A DNA stretch of 64,000 bases from Hyphodiscus hymeniophilus (GCA_016508695.1 VNKQ01000019.1:868001-932000), one strand, 5' to 3'. Shown: positions 1 to 11,527, counted from the stretch's first letter. Numbers and translations are program-made. Notes: a model not told the origin generated them from the sequence alone.

Positions 1-604
1 GTCCGAGTTCTCATCTCCAATTTTAACCAGTCCTTCTTTCGATACCTCTACAGCTTCCACTGTGACAGTTGTATATCGATCCTCGTCAATGTAATCCTCT
101 TCATGATCCAGAGCTTTCACGACCGGTCCCTCATCTTGAAACCCTCCCCACTCATCGTCGTCCTCTTCTCCCTCTGCAACAGAGTTATTGACGTCCTTCA
201 ATAGTGCATTCACAGCTTCAACGTGCTCTTCCAACTCCTGTTTCCTCTCTTCTCTCAACTAAGTCAATCTGAAGTTAGCCATATGTCCACAACATCTCAG
301 TCCGTCATATACACAGCTAAAGCGCTTCTCTCCATCTACAGCCTGCCGTAATTCACGAATTTCGACGTACTTGCTTCCTCAAAACAATCTTCTCTTCCTT
401 GGCCTTCTTCTCCGCCTCTGCCTTTGCTCTTGTGGCCCTTTGAACCTTCCTCTTGTGAAAACCAGTCAGATAATCTTCTCTGGCACTGAGATCGAAAGAT
501 ATCTCCTCGATTTTGTGGTCCGTTTTTCGTTTCTTGGAGGGCGGTGGGAGGAGAGACTTTTTCGGCCTAGGATGATTGAAGATCTTGAGTTCTGTGGTCG
601 CCAT
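1..604 (-). CDS. RRP17: Ribosome biogenesis protein RRP17/NOL12 (5' part, runs off the window)
   Basis: Exons 604-371 and 258-<1, with a 112-nt intron (donor GTACGT, acceptor CTTAG) that keeps the frame. The N-terminal part holds a basic KKRK stretch and then a segment reading FHKRKVQRATRAKAEAEKKA, continuing across the intron as LRKQ-LREERKQELEEHV; this is the hallmark of the Nop25/NOL12 family. After it comes an acidic EEDDDEWGGF stretch. Family knowledge: Rrp17 is a nucleolar 5'-3' exonuclease factor for pre-60S rRNA maturation. The start ATG at 604 is the first in frame and lies just before the conserved region. The C-terminus lies beyond base 1. It is divergent to the BIG1-like gene (204 nt between starts). 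Confidence 0.85.
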
Positions 605-808
605 AACTAATGTTCCCTTTCCAGACTTATATCTGGCACAGGCATCTAAAAGTTTGAATAGAGGGCGGTTCTGTAAAGGCTTCGATTTGGAGGGGAAATT
701 TGGGCCGAGAAGATATTTGTTACGGCAGCCGCAACGTGATATCAACGCAGAATCAAGGTTATCAGAGCTCCAGACCAGAGCTTCATCCACGTCACATCCA
801 GCAACAAA

Positions 809-1971
809 ATGCGTCTCTCCATAGCTGCGCTTGCAGCGTACGCCGGTGCTGCACATGCATTCAAGGATACTTCGCCTTTCTTGCTGTTTTCCAATTCTCC
901 GTATGTGTCCCATCCCGATTACGACCAATGATTGCAGGCTCCAGCAAATTGGCAAGCTCCTAGTTGCGATTCTTCGCAGCATGAAAGAAAAGGAATGCTG
1001 ACCGTCTGCTCATACAGACTAACGAAAGACCTATCCGGGGTCTCAGCGACGCAACTTCAATCCTCCTCTGCAGTCCTTGAGACTACGAAGTCTTTCGTTC
1101 AAGATTGCCCCTCCGAACTTTACTACATCATCTCGCAACCCTCACTTTCTTCCTTGGATCTGTCGTCACCGGATTCAATTCCACATCTCAGAAGAGCCCT
1201 CACGAACCCAGCTGTTCTGTCTCGATACTCTGTGGCAGAAGTGGTAGGATTGAGGGGTGCCATTGTACAAGATCTTGTGACGGAGATAGATGTCCAGTGT
1301 GGTGGAGTTCTTGAGTTCGATGAGGTGGATAATAGTGCTTGGAAAGAGGCTTTGAGAGAGGGGAAGAAGGTTGTTATTACTACTACTTTTGAGGATCTGC
1401 CAAGTTTGGAGAATGAGAGGATGGAGGTGCTGGCTGATAATGGTATGTCCCAGAATCTTCGTGTGCCAGACTCCCCGCCCCCTTTCAAGTATGCAGCATA
1501 ATGCTGATTATGACTTCTTAGACGCCAGACTTCACCAACATCTCACAGAACTTGTTAAAGGCTACAGATACACAGTCGTTTACACATCGACTCCACCATT
1601 CTCGCCTATTCAGCCATCCTCCAAGTCCGCGGAAGTGCCGCTCTACGAATCCGAATTTCAGAACCGAGAGCACTTAGACTTGAAGCGGGACTTGAGAATA
1701 CGAGAGGACAACACATCCTCGAATGCGGATACGTCACCGCTGTTCGAGAAGTATCAATTTTTGACTCCTGGTATGTTCCAAGTTACATTCTCATTCCTAC
1801 GATGGTCTCTGATTCTAATGCTTTCTGCCAGGTCTTTTCATGGGCCTACTCGTTGGGTTGATCCTCATCTCGATCCTAAGCGTGGGTCTTACAGCCATTG
1901 GAAGCTTGCAAGTCTCCTACGGAGCATTCGATAAGGAGATGGGTCCTGCGGCACAGAAAAAGCAGCAATAA
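809..1971 (+). CDS. BIG1: BIG1 / V-ATPase assembly (VOA1, Ac45-like) ER membrane protein
   Basis: Exons 809-900, 1018-1442, 1522-1770, 1832-1971 give 301 aa. Residues 1-18 form a signal peptide (MRLSIAALAAYAGAAHA) followed by FKDTSPFLLFS, a typical BIG1 start. A lumenal domain follows (LQSSSAVLETTKSF, CPSELYYIISQP). The last exon encodes one TM segment (GLFMGLLVGLILISILSVGL) and the short tail SYGAFDKEMG, the conserved end of the BIG1/VOA1/ATP6AP1 family. Known role: an ER protein needed for beta-1,6-glucan synthesis and V-ATPase V0 assembly in yeasts. Intron 1 (117 nt) is chosen because GTATGT...CATACAG is the only pair that restores phase and joins the conserved segments. BIG1 versus VOA1 orthology is not resolved by eye. 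Confidence 0.85.
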
Positions 1972-2835
1972 ATCATCTAGACTTTGCTGGAACGGGATTA
2001 TGGCATGGAGTTCGTATTGTGGCCTGTATGACTGTTAAGTGCGTGTATAAAGTACATTTTGCTACATGGGTTCTCCTGGCGACTGGTAGCTAGGAACAGA
2101 GATTACTATGACCATTTCCACAACTCTTTCTCACATTCTCAAGAACGTCCAATTCGATTTGCTTTCCTAAGCCATCCTCGTCCCTACGTCCGCCAACGTT
2201 CACTGCCCACTTCCTCGTCTGTTAATGAGGACGTCAATGATCCCTTGTCAGACTTTTAACAAATCGTACTCGTATCAGTAATACTCATGTGAGGCCATAC
2301 ATGGTATGATAATTAGGTCTCCAATACTGATCTCATGTAGGGGACTAGCTGTCCCCGTATAGGTGTTAAGCTGCAGCATTGCTTACAGACATACTAAGTA
2401 CGGACGAGCCCATTGCTGGATGATCAGAAGCGCATAGTCAGAGTGACAGATGTTTGGGAGATCAAAATGATTGCAACGAGATTGGAGGCGTCTTTCGAGA
2501 CGAGGATTGCTCGCAAAATGTATCCATTGTAGCCCCTAGTGACAAGCTTGTGCGATAAACACTTCCCAGCCATCAATCCTTATGGTCTTCTCTGCTATCG
2601 GCATTTTGATTTCTCTCAAATACGCTGCTGTAATAATGACGAGTATAGTTCCCAGCTCGAGAAGATGATCGACGAACTTTTTCCCGTCGCGTGTCAATAT
2701 CTTCCCAGAAGCGCCCGAGCACATAGGCTCAACACATATTGTAACGCCGGCAATGCAAACGCTCCAAGATTCCCCCGCCAAAACGCCAGCAAATGCTAAG
2801 TATTTCAAAGACACCCCATCCCTCCTTACCCGCCT
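1972..2835. other. Intergenic, convergent 3' regions
   Basis: Lies between the ends of the BIG1-like and FCF1 genes, which converge. Short open frames occur on both strands near 2540-2815, but they lack splice support, an ATG context or any recognisable motif. No gene is called. Confidence 0.5.
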
Positions 2836-3581
2836 CTACTTCTCAGGGGCATCTGGCAGCCTTTCAATAACATACTTCCCCCTCGCCACACTCATTATCG
2901 GGACTCCAGGAACTTTCCTAACCCTCCGTTTCAAATCCCTATCATTGGTTGCCACAATATAAATCTTATGCTTGATAACCCTGTCGACGATACAATCATC
3001 TGCATATGTGCCCTGATGTGAACACTGTAAACGCTCCCATCTCTCATCTCGGGCAATGCGGAGGGCGATGCGATATTTGGGGCCGAGCTTCTCGAGTTCG
3101 GCCATCACGCAAGTAGTAATCACGGGAATACATTTTGCGTAAAGTGTATCCATCATAGTCTCGAGGAGGGGTAGCTTTCGCTGGACCGTATGGGATAAAA
3201 AATTGGTGTCACTGGACGGTTAGCCACTGATAAGAACAATAAGGGAATATAAAAATGAAAGACAGACAACACTGGGCTGAGCCAGCCTGGCCATAGAAGG
3301 GGACTTACACAAGTACGGAGTACGGCGGTACTAAAGCAGTATTGTGTTGGAAGAACAGCGCCGAGGAGACTTGCGGAACTTCTCGCACAACTTCTGTTCC
3401 TTTCTCTGCTTTCTTCCCTTCTACCTCGCCCTTGTCCCTATTCTTCTTCAGTCGAGCATCGTTTTGGCCAATGATGCGCTTTACCTAGAGGAAGTTAGAA
3501 TGTGGGGTGGGCAGGGCTTGCGCTCCAGTGGGGGAATGTTCTTACAGCACCAAACTTGCGGGTTCGTTTCGCAGAGCCCAT
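2836..3581 (-). CDS. FCF1: rRNA-processing protein FCF1 (PIN domain, SSU processome)
   Basis: Exons 3581-3546, 3484-3309, 3211-2836 give 195 aa (yeast Fcf1 is about 189). The start MGSAKRTRKFGA|VKRIIG is the conserved Fcf1 N-terminus. FFQHNTALVPPYSVLVDTNF leads into the PIN nuclease-like domain, with the acidic residue in VDTNF and later TYADDCI and ATNDRDLKRR. It ends with the conserved GVPIMSV and IERLPDAPEK. Known role: Fcf1/Utp24 is the endonuclease for 18S pre-rRNA cleavage at A1/A2. The two short introns (61 and 97 nt) have GTAAGA/GTAAGT donors. All expected acidic catalytic residues appear present. Confidence 0.95.
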
Positions 3582-4262
3582 GTTGAGAGGACTGTGCAGT
3601 GTGAAGAGGAGCGGAGAATGCTGTGATTCTTGAAGTCGTGGGGCTGGTTTCACTCAAAATGATGAAGCTCAAAAAATATTGAATTCGTTTTCTGCCAACC
3701 CTCTCCGCCAGGATAAAGTTTCTCACGTGCTATCCTATGGTCGCTCGGTCGACTAAAAATAGGAGAAAACTAATATAGGTTAAACCACTTTGGGCAGCAA
3801 AGTCTATTTGGAAGGCAAGACAAACACGAGCGAACCAGCAGATCTTGCATTCCATACGAAACACAACATCTCCATTCTTTTACTCAACATACACTCGCTC
3901 ATTGCTCTATTCACGGCATCCTACGATTCACGGCTCTGTAATTATTTGGAGGGGAGGCTTTTTGCAGAGGACTGTATCGTTGGCTGGCATCTAATATCCG
4001 AACGGCCCCCTTGCAAACCGGGAAGAAAGCCTTGTACGACGACGCCCTTTCTGCCGCACGAACACGACAGGATCTGATCTGGTCTCATCAGCGAGTCAGG
4101 TCGAATAGACTCCTCGATTGCAACCTCACACGCCATCATTTTGTATACTGTTCTCATTGTTGGATAAGAAAAACACGGCAAGGAGTCGAAGATTCAACAT
4201 TCCATTCAGCATTGTTACAAACACACGGTCTTGAAGGATTCAGTGGCATCCGTATCTGCATC
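3582..4262. other. Divergent promoter region FCF1 / CSI2
   Basis: Contains the 5' regions of the two flanking genes. An open frame runs upstream of the CSI2 ATG in phase with it, but the predicted signal peptide fixes the start at 4263. No other gene or regulatory motif was identified. Confidence 0.5.
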
Positions 4263-5441
4263 ATGAAGTTCTCACGGTCGCCTTTACTCGCCTTCGCGGC
4301 TGCTTCACTTCTCGCAGGCCACTCCTTTGCTGCTACGACTTCAGGAGGGGCAGTACCCAACCTTTCATCAGCTGCCAAATCTGAGAGCGAGGCGGAAGCT
4401 TCATCAACAGCAGCAGCGGCAGCTTCATCAACAGCAGCATCCAACACCGACTCTGCGGCAGGCACAGCATCTGCGACTGGATCAAATACAGATTCTGCTG
4501 CGGCAACAACGCCGACGGGAACCAAGTCGCTCCAATCCAACACTCTTTCCATCACAGGTGGCTCTTCTGCTACTGCCTCGGGCACTATTCCTACTATCAC
4601 AGGTGGAAGTTCGGCGACAGGCACAGACTCTGGACTACCCAAAGGTCTACCATCAATCACTGGAGCCTTTGTGATCGTCGCGCCCTCTGTTCCACCAACC
4701 GCAGATGCACCATACATGCAAGTTTCTAATCTGCCAGAAGGAACTGTCTTCATCGTCGTTGGGGCGGTTCTTGGCTTCATGGCGATGTCCGTGCTGCTCT
4801 GGCGTGCTCTTGTGGCCTGGTCATTACATAGATCCGTCAAACGAGCCGCAGCAGCACAGTATAATCCCGATACGAAGACTCTGTTCCGCACTCCTCCTGC
4901 GCCATTCTACAAATACTCCGATCGCGACTCTGTGATTTCTCTCGGCATGCTCGGATCGAAGAATGCAAAGAGAGGAAGCCGACCGCCCACCGCACCAGGG
5001 TTAGCCTCTGCCGGCTCGTTGTTCTTCTCTCCTACAGCAGCAGCTGGCACTGGAGGTCTCGGAACACAAGGAAATAGAGGCTCAAATTATCTGCCCGCAG
5101 GATACTATGCATCTGGAGCCGCACAGCCTGGGAATGGACAAGGAATGGCACATATTGGCCAGCATGGCCCCTCTATTTCACTTTCGAATCTCGGACCGGG
5201 TCGTGATGGTTATGCGAGGGCAAGGAGTATGGGCCCGTCACCTCCGGATAGTCCATCCTTCAGACCGCAGAGTTCAGGACTACTTGGTCATGCCTATGGT
5301 GCGTCTAGCTCAACGCTGAACCTGAATGGCAATGGTGGTGTCAGAGCGCCTAGTGCGGTCTTGGATGACTTTTTCGACGGAGAGAATGCGCCACCTGTTC
5401 CCGGTCATGGAAGACACGGCAGCACGTCTCAACATTTCTAA
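4263..5441 (+). CDS. CSI2: Chitin synthase 3 complex protein Csi2-like, Ser/Thr-rich single-pass membrane protein
   Basis: Intronless, 392 aa. The start is placed at 4263 because MKFSRSPLLAFAAASLLAG gives a clean signal peptide; the open frame continues upstream without function. Residues about 22-140 are rich in Ser, Thr and Ala with repeated ITGGSSAT motifs, as expected for an O-mannosylated cell-surface region. One TM helix follows (VFIVVGAVLGFMAMSVLLW), then a basic stop-transfer and a cytoplasmic tail with AAQYNPDTKTLFRTPPAPFY and GSRPPTAPGL. This layout matches the fungal Csi2 family, linked in yeast to chitin synthase III activity. Function in this fungus is inferred from the family only. 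Confidence 0.75.
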   Translation: MKFSRSPLLAFAAASLLAGHSFAATTSGGAVPNLSSAAKSESEAEASSTAAAAASSTAASNTDSAAGTASATGSNTDSAAATTPTGTKSLQSNTLSITGGSSATASGTIPTITGGSSATGTDSGLPKGLPSITGAFVIVAPSVPPTADAPYMQVSNLPEGTVFIVVGAVLGFMAMSVLLWRALVAWSLHRSVKRAAAAQYNPDTKTLFRTPPAPFYKYSDRDSVISLGMLGSKNAKRGSRPPTAPGLASAGSLFFSPTAAAGTGGLGTQGNRGSNYLPAGYYASGAAQPGNGQGMAHIGQHGPSISLSNLGPGRDGYARARSMGPSPPDSPSFRPQSSGLLGHAYGASSSTLNLNGNGGVRAPSAVLDDFFDGENAPPVPGHGRHGSTSQHF

Positions 5442-6267
5442 GATCCAGACAGCACCATGACATGACATGTTCGGTGGATCAGATCTGGCGCCTTTGGTTG
5501 ACATAGGAGTGGACACGCGTGGAGTATTGCTTTGGTGTACATGATTTGGATCGGGTCTGTGAAAGAGGCGTTAACGGATTGTATAAACTTACGTGATTCT
5601 CTGGAACAGGACGTTGCTTTCCTTTGTAATGGGATTGCATGGGTGGTGCATAGACTAGTCGGTATCAGGAGAGCGCAGAGGGCACAATCTGTTTGTAATC
5701 GCTGCTGAGGGGAAGAATGAATGCATTTGATCAGCCTGTTCCAGTGTTAAGTGAGATTGAGATATGGCATGGAAGTTGATGCGTTCTTCAAAAGCTAGGT
5801 TTTCTTCTCCGTTTTCCCAATTCGCTTTGCTCACTTGGCTTACAATGTTTCTACGTTCTTGAACAGAACTCCTGAGCAGCGTCTAGGTAAAGATGATTAA
5901 TGCATATAAAATCCCAACTTTTCAGTAGCCTATCTAGGGTGCCTTTATCCCTCATGATGGGTTGTGCACGTCCTAAGAAAATCAGCTTCGTGGTGGTAGC
6001 AACACTTAATGCGAAGTCGCTCTGTAGTTGTACGTTGTTTCTTTTGGAGTTGAGGCGGTATGGGGAATGCGGGATAAGACCAAAGCAATATGGAGGAGTC
6101 AGAGATTGAGGAGGAGCTACCCTCGAAGCTCGATACCGTAATCTACATGGAATTCGGCGCGGCTAGTGGATACTACCGTAATAAAGCAAACATTTCCTCA
6201 ACAAAATAGTGGCAGTATTGATTCATATATGCAAACTTTTTGACTCCGTTATTCATTTTTGCGTTGC
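5442..6267. other. Intergenic, convergent
   Basis: 3' regions of the CSI2-like gene and the BTB gene. No ORF with credible coding character and no repeat was seen. Confidence 0.5.
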
Positions 6268-7499
6268 TCAATTCACCCTCTGCAACTGCAACTTGATGAA
6301 ATCCTGAACAATCTGACCGCCGCCGACCAAGAGATTCATAAACTTGACGTCCTTGTGAAGCTCCCTCGCATGTATTGCCATGTACTGACACACCAAGCCT
6401 CTCAATCCTCCAGTGCCTTCCTCGGCGTTTTTGTCCTCGCCAGAATAAGCATAACGTGCGAGGTCGGTGATATCCCCAATGTTCTCACTGTCCAGCTCGA
6501 ATGTGCACAATGTCTTGTGGAGCTTGTAGAGGGCCAGCGCTTTCAAGTTCTCGATGAGCTGCACATGTCCAAGCACATACAGGGAGGCATGGCTCAGAAA
6601 CACATTTGAATAGCTGTGATCTTTCTCGAAGTCCACTGACGGCTCGCAAGTGCCTTCGTAGTTGTCGCGGGGTGCAAGTAATGGTAATGAGAGAGTGCGG
6701 AAGTCTGTAGTAAGAACGTGCTCCTCTGATATCTTCTCTGGTTCGGATTCGGCGGGTGGATTGGGTTCCGACTCGGGAGCTGCGGTTGCTTGCGGCTCTT
6801 CAGACTCCAGCTTTGGTAGCTCCTCTGCCCGTGGTACAAATCCTGGCTTCAGTGACGACAGCTGAGCCTCCTTCTCCGCTTTCAACGCAGCCTCCTTTGC
6901 AGCTTTCTCTCTTGCGGCCCTCTTCTTCTTATTGTTTTTGGTCGGAAGGGTAGGCTGGTTGAGAATAGTTCCGTCGTCATCCAGCTTCTCCGATATAGAT
7001 CCATCACGGACTTCATTTGCTGGATTCTCGTCTGATCCGAGAGAGTCAACTCTTTCCCGCACTCCATTGAATCCATTTGGGGCATTTGGAGAGGGCGTTT
7101 GAGCGGGGGTGCCATTTGCAGCATTGTCTGGTTTCTCGCTGCCGTCCGTGGTCTCGTGAATGCCATTAGTTTTTGGTAGGATTGCACTTCGTTTCTCCGT
7201 CTTTGGTATTGAATAATCTCCCGTGTACGCATATTGGACGAATCGCTCGAATGTGTCCTTGCTCACATCCTTCCATGTTGCTTTTCCAGCTCGAGCAGAT
7301 GGACCCGACTTCGTCAAGATACGTAGGGGCTCGGAGAGTTGAGCAATGGCTTCTTCATGGACTGCGACTTCCGTAGATGTGCCATCTACTGCTTCTCCAA
7401 CGCTGAACTTGAAGATTCTAGAGCTGACGATTCTGCGTTAAAAATATCAGCATAGTGAAATTGAAGTGAGTACGATACAAAGAGCAGGGAAGATTCCAT
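6268..7499 (-). CDS. BTB/POZ domain protein (fungal type)
   Basis: Exons 7499-7474 and 7432-6268 give 396 aa. Exon 1 encodes only MESSLLFVS; the 41-nt intron (donor GTACTC, acceptor ACGCAG) brings the frame into IVSSRIFKFSVGE, the start of a fungal BTB fold. Its oligomerisation helix region reads SKDTFERFVQYAYTGDY. A long charged linker (KKNNKKKRAAREKAAKEAAL) follows. The C-terminal half has HASLYVLGHVQLIENLKALA and DITDLARYAYSG, typical of BTB-plus-extension proteins in Pezizomycotina. Role unknown; BTB proteins mediate dimerisation or Cullin-3 adaptor binding. No Kelch, MATH or zinc finger domain is visible. Confidence 0.75.
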
Positions 7500-8483
7500 G
7501 ACTTAAAAGCCATAGCCCCGCTCCGATCGCCTTGCGATCATTCATTATGGCTCATGCTCAAGGAGTTGCCAAACGGCAACTGGACGTACTCTTGAAAAGA
7601 GACAGGCATCTTAGTTCAGTTCCGCCAAATCAAATAGGAGCTTTGCTTCTTCGAAATCCAGCCTTAAGCTAATTCACGTTGATTATTATTGAGAAGCTCG
7701 CAACTGTTATAGTAATGCGACTCAACCTGGGCACTCAGACCGACACTTCCGCACGCAGAGCCTCCAACCCCGCAACTGCGAGTCACTCTCGAGGCGACTC
7801 TATTCGCCGCCACCATCTTGTGAAGAACGAATAGGTGGAGTGTCTTCAAATCGGGGTAAGTGTTCCAGTGTCACTCTCACCAATTGTCAAGAGCCACATA
7901 ACATCGCTTATTTGGTCAGCCTTGCCCATCGACAACACGAGAGCAGTGAAAGCCTCACGCTGCATGGCCAGCGCATAGCATCAGACTCGAAAGTTGCATG
8001 AAGGCATGGGAGAACTAAGCAGGAGTATGTTCAAGAAAGAAGTAGAGACAGGTTCACATCAAATAAGACCGTGCAAACACACTTGCGTTTCCCTACAAGT
8101 GAGCAATAAATGGACTTGATATCAACGGAAGTAGAACAAAAACCAGGCGACAATCTTGACAGACTTGACAAACTTGATAGTCCTCGACTTTTGTAGATGT
8201 GCGAGTAAAGACAACAGATGCGAAACACTGAACCGCCCTGTCAAGGCTGCTGGATGGAGACAAGCTGGAGTCTGATGACCCGCCATGAGACCTGCATGCA
8301 TGATTCTCGTGCATTCTCGTGGACCCTTGCGAGCTGCATGCATCTCCGCGTCTCCCTGCCAGCGCGTAGCATCGGGCAGCAGCTCTACAACTTTTGCAGA
8401 TCTGGTATCTCTACCTGCGAATCGATCGGGTGGCCTTGAAATAAAGTACCAAATCATTATCATATGAAAGGCTACGCTCGCGG

Positions 8484-8510
8484 GCGACCTAGAATGCGAC
8501 CTAGAATGCG
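8484..8510. repeat. Two copies of a 13-bp direct repeat
   Basis: The unit gcgacctagaatg occurs twice head to tail, followed by a third partial gcg. Too short to assign to an element. Confidence 0.7.
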
Positions 8511-8586
8511 CCCTGATCCTCCGTAGCTCGGAACGTGCCTGCCACAAATCTGCAAATTTGGAAATTGCGGATTTTTTCTTTGATTG

Positions 8587-8624
8587 TTTTTTCTTTTTTT
8601 TTTTTTTTTTTTCTTTTTTTTTTT
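8587..8624 (+). repeat. T-rich homopolymer tract
   Basis: Nearly pure T over 38 nt with two interrupting C bases. It may be a poly(dA:dT) nucleosome-excluding tract or a retroelement poly(A) relic; nothing beside it supports either. The true length may be uncertain because of sequencing. Confidence 0.8.
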
Positions 8625-8947
8625 GACCGCGCATGTTCTGTCCGACGTTGTGATGTCTATTTGGAGAGGAGCTTCCGATTATGCAAGTTCGGAATTCACT
8701 CCAATTATTACTTCAGCTTCAAGACCACATCCTGTTGACGAAGCTGTCGATCCAGTACGGGAGCTGCAAAGAAAACGTCATGAATCGAGGTAGTCCTTCT
8801 GGTTTGGAAGGCTTTGGTTTCTGTTTCGATATCAGTGTTCCTGCTACACACTGACATTCTGTTCTGACACTCGAATCAATTTTGATATCATTTACTCACG
8901 GCTTGGTGGTACTGATTCAACCTTTCAATGACTACCATTCTCTTTCC

Positions 8948-9482
8948 ATGAAAGATATCGCTGGCGACGTTAGGCCTACTGCATGGTGCCATGGCCGTAG
9001 CGTCCAAAGCGGCCAATGTCGCAGAGCAATGTCCCACCTCCGAAGCTATGGATACTAGCCAGACGCACGTCTGGTGCATTTACCAGCATACAATCCGCGC
9101 TCTCGGAACTGGAGCTAGCCAGAAGGATTCTCCCTGCTCCGTGTTTGTGGTTGACGGGAACCTTAAGGGCACATATATGAAGTCGGTGGACAACAGGTGT
9201 TCTCCTCAGCCTCACAAAGAACGTCTGCGTCCGCCAAAAAGCCCAAGCCCAAGTACAACTCGATGCAACTCAAGGCCGAGTCTCGAGTGCTTCATGGTCT
9301 CAAGGCAATTCGCAACAGAAGTACAATATATGCTCAGGTGGCCTCCCCTGATGCTTGAGAGCACAACCGCTCTTGTCGACCTGGTGGACGGAGGCCTGCA
9401 GAGGTCTAATTGCGCATTTCATATGCTCCTTGGGACAAAAGAGAAAGTCTTGCATGTTGAATCGACAACGCTACCTCGGTAA
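8948..9482 (+). pseudogene. Possible relic of a small Cys-containing secreted protein
   Basis: From the ATG at 8991 there is an open frame of 163 codons to 9482. Directly upstream in the same frame lies a hydrophobic stretch reading KISLATLGLLHGAMA, which would be a good signal peptide, but it is preceded by a stop. The only ATG beside it (within ccatgaaag) is out of frame by one base in the A-run. Either one A has been gained, or a missed intron supplies the start. Seven cysteines follow in the frame. No family is recognised, and the frame may be fortuitous. Confidence 0.2.
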
Positions 9483-10295
9483 TCGCCTAGCGAGAGGTGT
9501 GGACGCCGAACAAGAGGTAACAAGACCTTGTGTGTCCCTAGCATAATACCTTGCAGGAAATCCAGTTTCGTGGACAACGCTTCCTTGATGAGTCGTGAAA
9601 TTCACACTACCTTTCAAAGAAATGCAAACAATGCCATTTAAAGGAAGAGAGAAGTCGCTTCATCATCGAGCATCATATTCCCGCTCATCTATGTCGAGTA
9701 CATACAATGCCAACGAAAGATACCACAATCCTTGATGGGACAGGCCTACCGCTGGTCTACCGGAGGTCGGATGTTACGACGATCAAGGGACCACACGGCT
9801 GAATACACCGGGAAGCTACATTTCATGTTCCACTCCTAAAGCTCGTAATCATCAGCAGCTCATCAGAGCTACGCAGACTCTCCTGCTCTGCAACATTTCG
9901 CAACGGACGATCAAAAGTAAGAACTAAGAATGGAGAGACATGGTCAGAGCTCCTTCAGGGCCCTTTCATTTCAAATCTCGCAGCGTTCCAAGGGGTTTGA
10001 CAAATCCCCGACATTGTGCTCATGGTCTCCTTAGGAAAGACTTTCTTTTTCTCAAAGTGCCTCTGTCGCTATCGTTCTTCATTCCGGCGTGCGATTGGCC
10101 AATTTATCCCTGCAGTGTGAGAACTCTGCAAAGCTGCCTATCGAACAACCAAATCTCTGGACGAGATCTCCACGACCGCAAAGCATTGAGTATCCTGCCA
10201 AATACGGACTCTATTAGCTTTATGCCCGCGTCTTAGCCGCATCTCTCGAGTTGCAAGGGGAGGAGGGAGGGAGCTGACGGGCGGGTTGGCATCCA
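9483..10295. other. Intergenic
   Basis: No gene, RNA or repeat recognised. An open frame at 9940-10236 has no motif and no splice support. Confidence 0.5.
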
Positions 10296-10553
10296 ATGGT
10301 ACGCACCGGACCCAACGACAATGAAATCTACCACTCACAATGCGTAGCCAAAACCAAAGCCGAAGAAGAAGGTGGTTGTGTGGGTGTGGATCTGTGTAAG
10401 TCAAAGCAGAGCAGGCTAAAATCAAAGCAAGCGACTAATTGAATTCTTTAGTGTCAATGCAATGCGAGCGGAATGACCCTTTCAACAGAACATTGTCCAC
10501 ATTGCGGAACTCCTCGATGTACCTCCTGTGACGTCCATAAACAATCTCGATGA
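10296..10553 (+). CDS. Candidate 50-aa Cys-rich (zinc-ribbon-like) mini-protein
   Basis: Exons 10296-10298 (ATG only), 10348-10395, 10452-10553, with introns of 49 nt (GTACGC...GCGTAG) and 56 nt (GTAAGT...CTTTAG with a CTAAT branch). The product runs from a basic start (PKPKPKKKVVVWVW) into a C-C-x-C motif, then HCPHCG and CTSCD before the stop. The cysteine pairs are spaced like a zinc ribbon. Short proteins with a W-x-C-C-x-C start and a later C-x-C/C-x-x-C pair are frequent in filamentous ascomycetes and uncharacterised (from memory). The second intron is well supported; the first exon is the weakest part, and another upstream start exon is possible. Confidence 0.4.
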
Positions 10554-11527
10554 ACAGACCGAGACTGCAGCTCCACGGTCCTCGACCAAAAGCCCACACC
10601 CTACATCTCACATTCCTCGATTCTAAGGCCGGGCAAAGACATGGCGAAGATCTTGCCCGCCTCCATGATGGAACAATGACATTATACTTTTCGGTGGCTC
10701 TATTTTCCGCACAACTGGAGCTCCTACTTCACTGCGCACTACTTCTGAGACACTTCCCAAGCAGAACGATTTCCTGCGTCTTAACTGGTTCATTAGTTCT
10801 TCAAGTATGCTTAGTCTTCCATTTTTGCTTGGCTGCCCCTTCAAACATTGATTTCATAGCATACTTATTTCGTGGCGGATCAAAAAAGCTTTGTATGAGA
10901 TTGTACTTTTCTATTTTGCTTGTACGGATCTCAGTCTGTTACCGGCGTCTTTGGCATGGCACGTCTAAAGCTCTTCTAGATGGGAATGAGTGTCTTGCTG
11001 TTCGGCATTTTGGAGTGGGAAAATCCTTTGCATATTTTAGCGGGAGTCATCTTGTATCGCTTGCGTGGCTGCTTCATCGTTTGGCATGGAAAGTCTGCTT
11101 CATCATTTTTGCGCATGGAATTGAGCTCCTGTACCATCACATCAAAAGGACTGTGCTGTGCCACTTTTTAGAGAGGAGGATTTGTAAAGGCTTGGAAATA
11201 GATTGAACGTGTATAACATTTGTATTAGTAAAATCGCAAATCCACTTTATTCTACTTGGAAGGCGCTGCAACAGAAGTCATGTCGACGCCCATTCGGCAA
11301 GCTGTCAAAATTGTCACCGTGGCCCGCAAAACCAATCCATGGTCACGACGACCGAGACAGCCGTAAGTAGCTCGCCCTGTGACTCAGTTCAATATCATAC
11401 CTTGGTGCACACGGTAGCAATACCGTGCCAGTCGTTAAAGCTGATTGGAAATGCACTAGAATGATAGCAAAATCAAGACTGATGCATTTGGATCTCAATT
11501 CGCATACCAGAAGAGGAACAACTCGAA
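10554..11527. other. Intergenic
   Basis: An open frame of 218 codons covers 10550-11206 on the plus strand, but it is rich in Leu, Phe, His and Cys without any pattern, and lies in the 3' region of the mini-gene. It is not called as a gene. Confidence 0.45.

Larger units (their letters stand above)
7500..8940. other. Long intergenic region with simple repeats
   Basis: No supported gene. Features seen: a 7-bp stem with 4-nt loop (agttgcc-aaac-ggcaact) near 7563-7580, two tandem copies of a 13-bp unit at 8484-8510, and a T-rich tract at 8587-8624. Confidence 0.5.

Noticed and set aside
2536..2814. Opposing small frames after FCF1
   Set aside because: Start with GTG/ACG-like codons, overlap each other, and lie in a 3' region.
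4154..4891. 245-codon frame antisense to the CSI2-like gene
   Set aside because: Ala/Val/Glu-rich mirror of Ser/Thr/Ala repeats; the sense strand has signal peptide, TM and family match.
10550..11206. 218-codon open frame on the plus strand
   Set aside because: Leu/Phe/His/Cys-rich composition without any domain, overlapping the stop of the mini-gene; probably chance openness.
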